From CALODL01 sp942492115 (GTDB lineage Bacteria > Planctomycetota > Phycisphaerae > UBA1845 > CAIVHJ01), in assembly GCA_942492115.1 (NCBI GenBank), contig CALODL010000027.1, positions 620,001-684,000 of the forward strand: a stretch of DNA of 64,000 nucleotides, read 5' to 3'. Under the pieces are notes generated by a model. The model was not told where the DNA came from, did not search any database, and saw only the letters and a list, made by a program, of their open reading frames with translations. A program made the translations under genes and the position numbers. Positions 43,741-52,899 of the stretch are shown here, in pieces. Numbering within the stretch: the first letter of the stretch is position 1; each line of letters opens with the position of its first letter.

Positions 43741-46700
43741 TTACCGTCGGTTCTTGCGCTTCCTTTGCGTCTCTACAGTAATGACCGCCGGCGTCACATC
43801 GACGATTGCGATTTTCGATCCAAGCGGTGTTGGGAACAGGAACGTTCGTTGCGTTGCGTCATCGTCGTCATATCTCAAGTCGATGACGAACGTGCCTGCC
43901 GCCTGGTGGCTGGCTGCGAAGATCAACGTGGCGACGTAGCCATCTTTCGGCGTTGGCACGCCCGGCGTGTCCAGCCCGGCGACCATCTGGGCCGTTGCGA
44001 TGTTGAACGCGGACCACTGCGGCAGGTTGCTGAACACGTGGCCCTTGCGCTTATGGATCGCCATGTCGATCAGCTGCAGTTGGCCGCGGTCTCCGCCGGA
44101 GACCCCGACGTGCAGCTGGTAGCCGCGGAGGTCCTGCAGGGCAGTGTCGAACAGTACCTCCACTTCGACAGTGGCGCCACCGCGGATCGTGTCGCGCTGC
44201 GGCTGCAATGTAACCGAGACATGCTCGGTCACGAGGGGGCCGTCATCGAATCGTGGGGCGGGTCCACCGCCGCTATCGAGCGGACAACTGCACAACGCGC
44301 TATCCTCGAATGCGCTGAGGACATGAAACGCGTCGTTACCATCGCACACGCCATCGGCTAGGCAGTCACCAAATGGTCCACCCGCATCGACGTTGTAGGC
44401 CGCGGGTGGGGCGTTCTCGCAGCCATACGATCCCGCCCCAGAAATGGCGGTGTCGGCAAAACAATTCAGGGCGTGGAAACGGTCGTGGCTATCGGCCACG
44501 CCGTCCGGTGCACAGTCGCCGAATGGTCCTCCGAGGTCGGCGAAGACCACCGGTGTGCCGGCGCATGTGCCCCCGGCACAGTCCCACCACATGCAGTTGT
44601 CCGCACGCTTGCCCGTATCCTCCGGATCCGCACAATCCGCGGCGACGACACAGGTCGCGGCCGCCGCGCACTCATCGGGTATACCGTCGCCATCGCCGTC
44701 GGCGGACGCGCCGTCGGCAATATCGCAGCTGTCTGGCCGGCCATTCTCATTGCAGTCATCACAGCCCACGCCACTGCACATTGGCGGGCCGCCCACGCAG
44801 ACGCCGGCCAGGCACGCATCATTCGTCGTGCAACCATCGCCGTCGTCGCAGGGCACGCTGTTTGTTGTGCTCGTGCACACCCCGTCGACCTCACAGACAT
44901 CGTCGGTGCAGGGATTGCCATCGTCGCAGTCAGTATCGATCTCGCAGGCCGTGCTGCACTCGGGCCCGGATAGCGTGAGCGTGAAGTCCCCCGAGGAGTT
45001 GAGGTAGCCCGCCACCCTGATCAGATACTTCACGCCCGCCGTCACATCCCAAGTCACGGACGAATCGTGCGTTCCGCACGCATCGTCGTTGCACGCGAGC
45101 TCGTTGCTCTGGTTACCGGGACAGCCGGTGTGCACCGACAGCAAGGTGTCGTATGGGGAAGTGCAGGTCGAGAAGGTTGCCAGGCCATCGGAGCCCGGGG
45201 TATAGGCATACCACACGTCGGGACTCTTGTGGTAGCCGTCACAAGCCGCATCGCCATCTCTGTTCGCGCCCGTCGTCGAGCCTTGTCCACTTCCAGGGCA
45301 GATCGCCAACGCATCGGCGCACCAATCGTTATCACAACTCGGGTTGCCTTCGCACTCATCCGGGACACCGTTGATATTGCAATCGCCACTGCTTCCGTCT
45401 GAAATGTCGCAAGCATCGACCACGCCGTTGCCATTGCAATCATTCGTGATGAGATCGCATTCATCAGGAACGAGGTTGCTGTCGCAATCGGTGCTGGTTC
45501 CGTTGAGGACATCACAGTCATCCGGAATGCCGGTTCCGTTGCAGTCCCCTTCACATTCATCGGGCACGTTGTTCGCATTGCAGTCCACGCTCGTGCCATC
45601 GGTCGTGTCGCAGGTATCCAGCGTTCCAGTGCCGTTGCAGTCGTTCGCCGAGAGTTCACATTCGTCCGGCACGACATTGCCGTCGCAATCGGCGCTCGTA
45701 CCATTGGCGATGTCATCAACATCCATGACACCGTTACCGTTGCAGTCGCAGCTGACCGGGGCGGACGACAGGGTCACGATCAGCCCCCAGTCATCGAGGG
45801 TGTTCGCTGGAGACCACATCGAACTGGTCATGATGGTCAGAGTCCAAATGCCATTGCCGGGCATGCCATCGAATGCGCTCAAGGCTTCGTCCGGCTTATA
45901 GCTTGGGGGCGAGACGATCTGCTCGAACGGGCTGCCGAAGTTCCCCACGTTTTCAAGGTAGTCGCCGGCGCCCTCGTCATCTACTGTGATGTCGTAGCCG
46001 AACTGGCCGTTGCCCTGGACCTCATCTCCCACGATGCCAGGCTGGTCGCATATCGTGACGGTCACCCCGCCGTGTGACAGCAGGATGGTCAGTTCGCCAA
46101 TGCGGTAGTGAATGTCGATGGTCATGTCGACGTCCGCGATCGTGCCCACTCCGGTGACCAGCAGGTCGTCCACGAAGACGTTGTCCACCAGGACCACGAC
46201 CGGCGGATCGAACACGTTGAGCGCCTCAGTCACACTACCCTGGTCGTCGCACTCGTCCGGGATCCCATTGGCGTTACAGTCCATGCTGAACAGCCCGAGG
46301 ATATCACAGGGGTCGGGGTTGCCGTTGGTGTTGCAGTCCGGCTCACACACATCCGGGAAGCCGTCACCGTTGCAGTCCGGCTGGCATTCGTCGGGCACGT
46401 CGTTCTCGTCGCAATCCGCGCTCACATCATCGAGGATGTCACAGTGATCGACGGCGCCATTGGCATTGCAATCTTCGAGCGTCCATCCGAATACCAGCAG
46501 GCGCTCGATCAGCCACTGTTCGTCCGCCGGGTCGATCACACTGTCGCCGTTGAGGTCGATCGGTGCGGCCAGCCACGCGCAGTAGTCGTCGCGGTTGACC
46601 TCGACGTCACCGTTGACGTCTCCAGGGATGATCATCTCTCCGATGGGTGTGAGCAGAAACGCGTGCGCCTGGGAGCCGGCGACCTGCTGGTTGTTGTTGA

Positions 46701-47733
46701 GCTCATTGGACCAGGCGACGCTCACCAGCGGCTGGGACTCGGGCGCTAGCAGCGCATTGATGGAGTATTGCTGACCCACGTCTTCGAGGAAGACACCGCC
46801 CTGTCGGGACATGAAGTCGCCCTGGTCGTCGATCCCTCCAGCGAGGGACAGGTGGCTGACCGCCGCCATGCCGGTCCAGCCGATGGGATCGGCGTAGCGC
46901 ACGATGGCCACGTAATAGTGCCCGGCGCCGTCGCTGATGCCCGTGCCGGCGCGACCCACGAGCCAGCCCTGGTCGTTGATCCGGTGCCAGCTGGCCGAAA
47001 TGCCCCCGTTTTCGATGGCCCAGTCCGGCATCACGTCGCCCGGTTCGTACGTGTCTGTGAGGTCCTCGTAATTGCCGAAGAGGTCCCCGCGATAGCTGCC
47101 TCCACAGACCTGGCCCACATTGTTGAGGTCGGTTACGCGCCACGGGAATTCGAAGGTCTCGAGTACCTGTGTTGAGACGTCATACTTCCAGTTGGTGTAC
47201 GGGCCGGTGAGGCCGCTGAAGCCCACGACCGTTGCATCGTTGTTCACCGCCACGGCCAGACTGTCGTCGAAACCGGCAGGGATGCCGATGTTCCGCGTTT
47301 CGAGAACCTCACCGGTGACGGTCGAGAAGCGCCACAGCACTGCTTCGCCGATGGTGATATCGACGTAGATGCTTGTGGCACCGCCGCCGACGATGATGAT
47401 CTCGCCATTCTCGCCGCGGTCGGTGACGTCGCGGATGGCGGCGCTGGTCCAGCCTGCAGGGAGCGGCAAAGGCGTTACGCCGTGCTCGACCGTGTAGACG
47501 AAGCCCTGCATCTGGCCGCCGTTGAGCCGCGCCTCTCCGACGAGATCACCGTTCTCGTTCAGGCCACGGGCGTCGCTGGAGGGGAATTCCACGCCGGGAA
47601 AGACCTCTTCGATCATGCCCTCCAGGAGCGTTACGTGATACATAGGGACATCGGCCAGGGTCACGGGGCCGCAGAACGCCACCGTCATGACAGCGCTTGC
47701 GACAATGGATGGGACGTCGTACTTGTGGAACAT
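43741..47733 (-). CDS. Giant secreted protein with HAF, dockerin-like, DCN-repeat and cohesin-like modules
   Basis: 1330 aa from ATG 47733 (GGAG upstream; a TTG at 47751 is less likely). Signal peptide at about 1-28. Order of modules: HAF-type repeats (about 30-360; LNENGDLVGEARL); a dockerin-like EF-hand pair (about 370-410; GDVNGDVEVNRDDYC, LNGDSVIDPADEQWLIERLL); five DCNxNGxPDxCD calcium repeats; a proprotein-convertase-P-like beta domain (about 505-655); eight more DCN repeats; a PPC-like domain (about 800-925); a CDDGNPCTDDVC segment; two more repeats; dockerin-like GDCAPDGVADSHDRFHALNCF; and a C-terminal cohesin-like beta domain (about 1165-1325). Surface location is inferred. A sigma-54-type promoter lies at 47781-47796. 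Confidence 0.85.
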   Translation of the reverse strand: MFHKYDVPSIVASAVMTVAFCGPVTLADVPMYHVTLLEGMIEEVFPGVEFPSSDARGLNENGDLVGEARLNGGQMQGFVYTVEHGVTPLPLPAGWTSAAIRDVTDRGENGEIIIVGGGATSIYVDITIGEAVLWRFSTVTGEVLETRNIGIPAGFDDSLAVAVNNDATVVGFSGLTGPYTNWKYDVSTQVLETFEFPWRVTDLNNVGQVCGGSYRGDLFGNYEDLTDTYEPGDVMPDWAIENGGISASWHRINDQGWLVGRAGTGISDGAGHYYVAIVRYADPIGWTGMAAVSHLSLAGGIDDQGDFMSRQGGVFLEDVGQQYSINALLAPESQPLVSVAWSNELNNNQQVAGSQAHAFLLTPIGEMIIPGDVNGDVEVNRDDYCAWLAAPIDLNGDSVIDPADEQWLIERLLVFGWTLEDCNANGAVDHCDILDDVSADCDENDVPDECQPDCNGDGFPDVCEPDCNTNGNPDPCDILGLFSMDCNANGIPDECDDQGSVTEALNVFDPPVVVLVDNVFVDDLLVTGVGTIADVDMTIDIHYRIGELTILLSHGGVTVTICDQPGIVGDEVQGNGQFGYDITVDDEGAGDYLENVGNFGSPFEQIVSPPSYKPDEALSAFDGMPGNGIWTLTIMTSSMWSPANTLDDWGLIVTLSSAPVSCDCNGNGVMDVDDIANGTSADCDGNVVPDECELSANDCNGTGTLDTCDTTDGTSVDCNANNVPDECEGDCNGTGIPDDCDVLNGTSTDCDSNLVPDECDLITNDCNGNGVVDACDISDGSSGDCNINGVPDECEGNPSCDNDWCADALAICPGSGQGSTTGANRDGDAACDGYHKSPDVWYAYTPGSDGLATFSTCTSPYDTLLSVHTGCPGNQSNELACNDDACGTHDSSVTWDVTAGVKYLIRVAGYLNSSGDFTLTLSGPECSTACEIDTDCDDGNPCTDDVCEVDGVCTSTTNSVPCDDGDGCTTNDACLAGVCVGGPPMCSGVGCDDCNENGRPDSCDIADGASADGDGDGIPDECAAAATCVVAADCADPEDTGKRADNCMWWDCAGGTCAGTPVVFADLGGPFGDCAPDGVADSHDRFHALNCFADTAISGAGSYGCENAPPAAYNVDAGGPFGDCLADGVCDGNDAFHVLSAFEDSALCSCPLDSGGGPAPRFDDGPLVTEHVSVTLQPQRDTIRGGATVEVEVLFDTALQDLRGYQLHVGVSGGDRGQLQLIDMAIHKRKGHVFSNLPQWSAFNIATAQMVAGLDTPGVPTPKDGYVATLIFAASHQAAGTFVIDLRYDDDDATQRTFLFPTPLGSKIAIVDVTPAVITVETQRKRKNRR

Positions 47734-47780
47734 TCTCTGGATCTCCTGCAATCACACCATGAGGGGCTGGTTCTCACATA

Positions 47781-47796
47781 AGCATGCCTCGTGCCA
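47781..47796 (-). promoter_or_regulatory. Sigma-54 promoter (-24/-12) for the giant secreted protein
   Basis: Read on the minus strand: TGGCACG-AGGC-ATGCT. The -24 element is a perfect TGGCACG, and the -12 differs from TTGCW in one base, with GG and GC exactly 10 bases apart. The -12 element is about 50 bases before ATG 47733, leaving a leader of about 37 bases that contains the Shine-Dalgarno. Confidence 0.7.
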
Positions 47797-47925
47797 GTCA
47801 CGACATCGAGCCGTTGTGCTTGTGTGTCATGCTGTTGCAGGAAGAGCCGCGGGTGTGCTCGGCGGGAGGGTGCGAGTTATCTCGCGATCGGTGTACGTAG
47901 ACACACGTGGTGGGCTGCGGGGCAG

Positions 47926-49341
47926 TCACCGCTCGGGGGGCGCGTCACGGTTTTCGTGCTTGGCGCAACGATAACGGATGACATCGCGGGATACGCCAAG
48001 CACTTGGGCCGCCTTGGTCAAGTTCTGCTTCGAGTACACGAGGGCCTCCTGGAGGACCTGGTATTCCAGATCCTCGAGAGTCGTCCCGCCCGGACGCATG
48101 TCGAAAGTCAGAGTCTTGTTGCTGGTCGGCAGGTTGATCTGGAGTCGAGGCCGCGTACTCGACGGCAGGTTCAGGTGCTCGGGCTCGATGGCGTTGGCAT
48201 CGCACAGCAGCACAGTGCTCTCGACAACATGCAGGAGCTCCCTGACGTTGCCAGGCCAGTCATATTCGAGGAGTTTGCGCTCGGCAGCTCTGGTCATTGT
48301 CTTGGGTTGAACGCCGAGTCGCGCTGTGATCTCATCCAGGAAATGCGCGGCAAGATCTACGACATCGCGACCGCGATCTCTGAGAGGTGGCAGGTGGTAG
48401 CTCAGAACGCGCAGGCGGTGATACAGATCCTGGCGAAAATCGCCTTCATCGATAGCCTCCAGTAGAAGACGATTGGTCGCGGCGATGACATGGACGTTCA
48501 CCTTGCGCTGCAGCGCGCTACCAACTGGGCGTATCATTGATGTGTCCAGCACGCTGAGGAGCTTGGCTTGCAGTTCCATGGACATGTGTCCAATTTCGTC
48601 CAGGAACACCGTCCCTCCGTCGGCAACTTCGAACAGTCCGCGACGCTCGCCCTTGGCATCGGTGAACGCCCCGCGTACGTGCCCGAACAGCTCTGACTCA
48701 AACAGCTCAGCCGGGATGGACGTGCAGTTCACATGAACGAACTGTCCTTCGTGGCGCGGGCCACCGTAATGAATCGCCCGAGCGGCGAGATCCTTTCCCG
48801 TACCGGTTTCGCCCGTGATGAGGACGCTGGGGGGTGGCGTTGCACACAGTGCTTTGCTCGTCGTGATGCGCTGGATCCAGGACGTGACCTCGGCCAGCTG
48901 TGTCGATGAACCCACGATGTTGCTGATGGCGCTCGCTGTGCGCTCGCGATCTCGAAAATACCCGAGGCTGGCGGATACCCGCTGTTCTGCGATGACCTTC
49001 TCGACCATGAGGTTGATCTCGTCGAGGTCGATCGGCTTCTTGAGGAAATTGGTGGCTCCTGATTTCATCGCTGCAACCGCAGTCTTGATGTCACCATGTG
49101 CGGTGATCATGATGATCGCGGCAGGGCAACGTGCGTGTTTGAGACGATTGAGGACTTCCAATCCGTCCATATTGGGGAGACGATAATCCAGGAGAATAAT
49201 GTCGAATTCCCGATCATCGCAGAGCGCCAGGCCCTCCTCGCCAGACTGGGCCACCGCCAGATCGTGTCCGCACATGTCCAGCGAGTCTCGGATGTTGTTG
49301 GCCAGGATGTCTTCGTCTTCGATGATGAGTATCGTAGCCAT
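47926..49341 (-). CDS. NtrC-family sigma-54-dependent response regulator (A)
   Basis: 471 aa. Receiver domain (about 1-120) with phospho-acceptor Asp52 in ILLDYRLPNMDG; sigma-54-interaction AAA+ domain (about 140-380) with Walker A GETGTGKD, the loop GAFTDA in place of GAFTGA, and Walker B GGTVFLDEIG; a Fis-type HTH at the C-terminus (LTKAAQVLGVSRDVIRYR). It should activate RpoN-dependent promoters when phosphorylated. Its start is 17 bases after the stop of the histidine kinase gene, so the two form an operon. It is a clear paralogue of the regulator at 50876-52255. Confidence 0.93.
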   Translation of the reverse strand: MATILIIEDEDILANNIRDSLDMCGHDLAVAQSGEEGLALCDDREFDIILLDYRLPNMDGLEVLNRLKHARCPAAIIMITAHGDIKTAVAAMKSGATNFLKKPIDLDEINLMVEKVIAEQRVSASLGYFRDRERTASAISNIVGSSTQLAEVTSWIQRITTSKALCATPPPSVLITGETGTGKDLAARAIHYGGPRHEGQFVHVNCTSIPAELFESELFGHVRGAFTDAKGERRGLFEVADGGTVFLDEIGHMSMELQAKLLSVLDTSMIRPVGSALQRKVNVHVIAATNRLLLEAIDEGDFRQDLYHRLRVLSYHLPPLRDRGRDVVDLAAHFLDEITARLGVQPKTMTRAAERKLLEYDWPGNVRELLHVVESTVLLCDANAIEPEHLNLPSSTRPRLQINLPTSNKTLTFDMRPGGTTLEDLEYQVLQEALVYSKQNLTKAAQVLGVSRDVIRYRCAKHENRDAPPER

Positions 49342-49358
49342 TGATCATCCTTCAAGAG

Positions 49359-50798
49359 CTAGCGGGCTGCGCTCCCGTCTCGTGACACGCTCATGGGCAG
49401 GACCAATCGTATACACGCGCCGCCCTCGGCCGCGTTCAGTGCAAACACCCTGCCCCGGTGATGTTCAACTGCACGTTTGACGAGCGCCAGACCAAAGCCG
49501 CCGCCACCTGGTTTTGAGCTGAAGAATAACTCGAACACCTGATCGGTCAAACGTTCCGGGATCCCGGGACCACTGTCGCGGATATCGATGGTGACGTGGT
49601 CGGGCATATCATCGGCGATGTGGCATCTGATGGTAATCGTTCCACTCTCGCCCGTGTGGTCGATGGCATTGGCCACGACTTCCAGGATGGCTTGTTCGAT
49701 GAGTTCGGGGTCACCGTAGACGCGCAGTCCTGGGTCGACGATTTCGACGTTCAAGGTCATCGACAGTGCGTCGAGACGCGGTTGAACATCCTGGACTACG
49801 CCCTGAATACGCGGTGACAGCTCGAAACGGTCGAATTGCCGTGATGGCAGGCTGGCAAAGTCCAGTAGACGCGTGGAGCGGTTGTTCAGCCGGTCGGCGG
49901 CGGTCAGGATCTCGTCGATCTTCTGGCGCAGGCGGTCGTCCTCGGGCTGATAACGTAGGGCCATCTGCGCAGAGCTGGTAATCGAAGCCAGCGGGTTGCG
50001 AATACCGTGGGCGACCGCTGAACACAGCTCGCCGATCGAGGCCAGACGCTGCTGGCGCTCTGAGGCCACACGCCGTTCGTGTTCCTCGAGAAACTGGTGT
50101 GTGTAATGCAACTTACGGCCGTACCACAGGATACCAAGCAAAATCAAAACGATGCATGCGAGGAAGAGACGTTCCCACAGATTCTGCCTTTCGAGCTGGT
50201 CGCCATATTCGCGGTAGAGTTTCTCCTGGTTGGCGCTGAGGCGCCGATCAGTGCGGGTCAGACGATCGAGTGCCCGCGCCTGCGCGCGATCCATTTCGAC
50301 CATGTGCACGGAGGCCTGGGCCAGAAGGGGTTGTTCGGCGGCCACGTCAGCACCTTGCTCTTCGATCCGCAGGAATAAGTCGAAAATCCGTTCTTGGGCA
50401 ACGGACATGAGATTGATGTCCTCTATGAATCCACTGAGGTCGATACCATATTCGTCCTGACGAAGGAGTGAGACTTCAATGGTTGCGCGAACCTCTTCGG
50501 CACGCTGGCGTTCGTCGGCGACCTGGCGGGTCGCAAACACATCATTGCCCGGGGCATTGAGCTCGGTCACTGCCAACCGCAGCGTCGACAGCCATTCTTT
50601 TTTGCTATCGACCTGACCCAATTGGCCGAGAGCAACCTCGTAGGACACCAACGTTCGATGGTGCAGAAACAGGCTTGCCAGGATGACAACCACATCGAAC
50701 AGAGCCAGAACGAAGTAGAAATGGTACCACTTCCACAGGGTCGGGGGGCGTTCCATCGTCGTGATGGATGATTGTGGATTTCGCTGTGTCGTGATCAT
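49359..50798 (-). CDS. Sensor histidine kinase
   Basis: 479 aa from ATG 50798; an in-frame GTG at 50825 is also open. TM helix 1 is at about residues 22-42 (FYFVLALFDVVVILASLFL); a periplasmic helical domain of about 160 residues follows (likely four-helix sensor); TM helix 2 is at about 205-222 (LFLACIVLILLGILWYG); then the H-box SAVAHGIRNPLASITSS, N-box EVVANAIDH, G1 DIRDSGPGIPERL and G2 GGGGFGLALVK. No PAS or HAMP domain is evident. It is encoded just upstream of regulator A and divergently from regulator B, and probably phosphorylates one or both. Confidence 0.93.
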   Translation of the reverse strand: MITTQRNPQSSITTMERPPTLWKWYHFYFVLALFDVVVILASLFLHHRTLVSYEVALGQLGQVDSKKEWLSTLRLAVTELNAPGNDVFATRQVADERQRAEEVRATIEVSLLRQDEYGIDLSGFIEDINLMSVAQERIFDLFLRIEEQGADVAAEQPLLAQASVHMVEMDRAQARALDRLTRTDRRLSANQEKLYREYGDQLERQNLWERLFLACIVLILLGILWYGRKLHYTHQFLEEHERRVASERQQRLASIGELCSAVAHGIRNPLASITSSAQMALRYQPEDDRLRQKIDEILTAADRLNNRSTRLLDFASLPSRQFDRFELSPRIQGVVQDVQPRLDALSMTLNVEIVDPGLRVYGDPELIEQAILEVVANAIDHTGESGTITIRCHIADDMPDHVTIDIRDSGPGIPERLTDQVFELFFSSKPGGGGFGLALVKRAVEHHRGRVFALNAAEGGACIRLVLPMSVSRDGSAAR

Positions 50799-50875
50799 AC
50801 GTGAAAGTCTGCCTGGTTTACCCACTCGCCTGGTGTTAGCATGATACGGGCATCGACGAATCGTTGGGGGCGCAC

Positions 50876-52255
50876 ATGGGGAGTATCCTGGTCATAGAGG
50901 ACGAGCCAATCCTGGCACGAAACATCTGCGAGATGTTAACCCTTGCCGGCCACACGGCGAAGTCCGAGGAGTCTGGAATCGCGGGTGTTCAAGCCACCGG
51001 TGCGTGCATTCCTGACGTCATTCTACTGGATTTCAAACTTCCCGACATCGACGGATTCGAGGTCATGCGTCGTCTGGCGGAGGTCGGTTGTCGTGCCGCC
51101 ATCATCATGATGACAGCTCACGGTAACGTCGAAATGGCCGTACGGGCGATACAATCCGGTGCAGTGGACTTTCTGGCCAAACCCTTGAGTCTCGATGAGT
51201 TGCAGATCTTCGTAGAACGTGCTCTCGTCCAGCGCCGGGCGCTTGAACGGCTCGAGTACTTTCGAGGTCGCGAGCGGTCGTGTGTTCCGGAGGACCTCAT
51301 CGTCGGTCAATCCAAAGAGATCTGTGACATCCGCTCACTGGTGGATCGCATCACCTCATCTTCGGCGTTGACATCCGAATTGCCGCTGTCCGTGCTCATT
51401 ACTGGAGAGACCGGCACCGGCAAGGATCTCATTGCTCAGATCATTCATGACAGCGGACCGCGCCGCCAAGCCCAGTTCGTGCACATCAACTGTACGACCC
51501 TGCCCAAACAGCTCATCGAATCCGAACTGTTCGGACACAGTAAGGGGGCATTCACCGATGCGCGGGCCGATCGACCGGGGTTGTTCGAGGTCGCCGAGGG
51601 TGGAACCATTTTTCTTGACGAGATCGGACACATGGAGCTTGCGACCCAGGTCAAGCTGCTCTCGGTACTCGAGCAGCGCCGGTTTCGCCCGGTTGGCTCC
51701 AGTCACGAGAAGAAGGCCAACGTTCACGTCATTGCGGCAACAAACCGCGACCTCGACCAGGCTGTCCGGGACGGCTCATTCCGCGAAGACCTGTACCATC
51801 GTTTGCGGACTCTAACGATTCATATGCCACCTCTGCGTGAACGGCAGCACGATATTCCGCTTCTGGCATCCTATTTCCTCGAACTGAACGCAGCCCGGTT
51901 CGGACTGAACATCAGTGGGTTTACCCCCAAGGCTTTGCAGCAACTACAGGCGTATGCGTGGCCGGGTAATGTCCGCGAGTTGGCCCACACGATTGAGAAT
52001 GCCGTATTGATGTCCGAGACAAACGAGATCAACGAGTGCGGTATGTATCTCGGATCTCCTGATCCGGGTTACACGGCGCGCCAGCCTACGACAATTGAGG
52101 TTGATTTCTCCGGTCCGTGCCCGACCCTCGACGAGTTCCAACGGCAGGTCATTCAAGCCGTTCTCGATGCGACGTCAAACAATTCCAGTCAGGCCGCGCG
52201 CATACTGGGCATCTCGCGTGATGCGATTCGTTATCGTCTCGAGAAAGGCCAGTAA
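50876..52255 (+). CDS. NtrC-family sigma-54-dependent response regulator (B)
   Basis: 459 aa from ATG 50876 (the frame is open from TTG 50864). Receiver with Asp52 in ILLDFKLPDIDG; AAA+ domain with GETGTGKD, GAFTDA and GGTIFLDEIG; C-terminal Fis-like HTH (SSQAARILGISRDAIRYRLEK). It has the same domain order as regulator A and is strikingly similar in the AAA+ domain (both read GLFEVA-GGT-FLDEIGHM). The gene is divergent from the kinase/regulator A operon across 77 bases, so a shared control region is possible. No own kinase gene is seen. Confidence 0.93.
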   Translation: MGSILVIEDEPILARNICEMLTLAGHTAKSEESGIAGVQATGACIPDVILLDFKLPDIDGFEVMRRLAEVGCRAAIIMMTAHGNVEMAVRAIQSGAVDFLAKPLSLDELQIFVERALVQRRALERLEYFRGRERSCVPEDLIVGQSKEICDIRSLVDRITSSSALTSELPLSVLITGETGTGKDLIAQIIHDSGPRRQAQFVHINCTTLPKQLIESELFGHSKGAFTDARADRPGLFEVAEGGTIFLDEIGHMELATQVKLLSVLEQRRFRPVGSSHEKKANVHVIAATNRDLDQAVRDGSFREDLYHRLRTLTIHMPPLRERQHDIPLLASYFLELNAARFGLNISGFTPKALQQLQAYAWPGNVRELAHTIENAVLMSETNEINECGMYLGSPDPGYTARQPTTIEVDFSGPCPTLDEFQRQVIQAVLDATSNNSSQAARILGISRDAIRYRLEKGQ

Positions 52256-52260
52256 TCCGC

Positions 52261-52899
52261 TCAAGGGCGACACGCTGCACACGGCGCCATGCCCACATCC
52301 AACGCATCATGACGCGACGTATATTCCACGATGCGTTCCGACTTGATCTTGGTGACCTCAGAGCATGTCGGGCGATGAAAATTACCGTGACGCGGGTCGG
52401 CAATGTAGCGGGCTTCAGGCGCTGGCGCGGCAGTCGACCACAGGCCGATGCCGTCGCTGCGCGCGGCGGACTGGGCGGCAAGGAATGAGGTCGCGTAGCG
52501 CTGGGTGTTGGGAGTCAAGCGCACATAGGCCAATCCTTCGCGCACCAGGATCTCGTTGACCATGCGTTCGTCGATGGTGACGTACCCGAGGAGACGGCCC
52601 TTATGATCGCGTGGTGTGACGTCATAGCGGATCCGTACTTTGCGGCCGTTGACCAGTTCGGCATTGCGTTGCCGGGCTGTGTCATGACCGGGTTCACGCG
52701 CATGGGGCGCGCGAATTCCGGCATAGACCAATTCCGCGCCGCCCTTGAGTGTGACTTTGTGTCCGTTGTCCACGCGCTTGACCCGAATACGCGTCGGGGT
52801 GGCGGTGGCAGGCGGTGCACTGCGCATCGTGAGGTAAGCCCCGCCCGCAATCCCGATGCCGACCACGACAGTTACCCCAAGCAGTGTAGTTCGATGCAT
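52261..52899 (-). CDS. Thermonuclease-like protein with C-terminal Ada-type zinc motif
   Basis: 212 aa from ATG 52899; the frame is open to TTG 52923. An N-terminal hydrophobic anchor (TLLGVTVVVGIGIAGGAYL) is followed by a staphylococcal-nuclease-like OB fold (about 45-150; VYAGIRAPHAREPGHDTARQ, DHKGRLLGYVTI). The arginine normally before the GIDtPE motif and its Glu appear replaced (VYAGIRAPH), so nuclease activity is doubtful. The C-terminus has a metal-binding pattern FHRPTC ... PCAACRP, as in Ada-like zinc modules often attached to such proteins. The gene is convergent with regulator B (6 bases between stops). Confidence 0.78.
   Translation of the reverse strand: MHRTTLLGVTVVVGIGIAGGAYLTMRSAPPATATPTRIRVKRVDNGHKVTLKGGAELVYAGIRAPHAREPGHDTARQRNAELVNGRKVRIRYDVTPRDHKGRLLGYVTIDERMVNEILVREGLAYVRLTPNTQRYATSFLAAQSAARSDGIGLWSTAAPAPEARYIADPRHGNFHRPTCSEVTKIKSERIVEYTSRHDALDVGMAPCAACRP

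Noticed and set aside
44660..46500. A CRISPR-like or satellite repeat suggested by recurring short DNA motifs
   Set aside because: The repeats are in-frame codons for DCNxNGxPDxCD units of varying DNA sequence and spacing within one gene.
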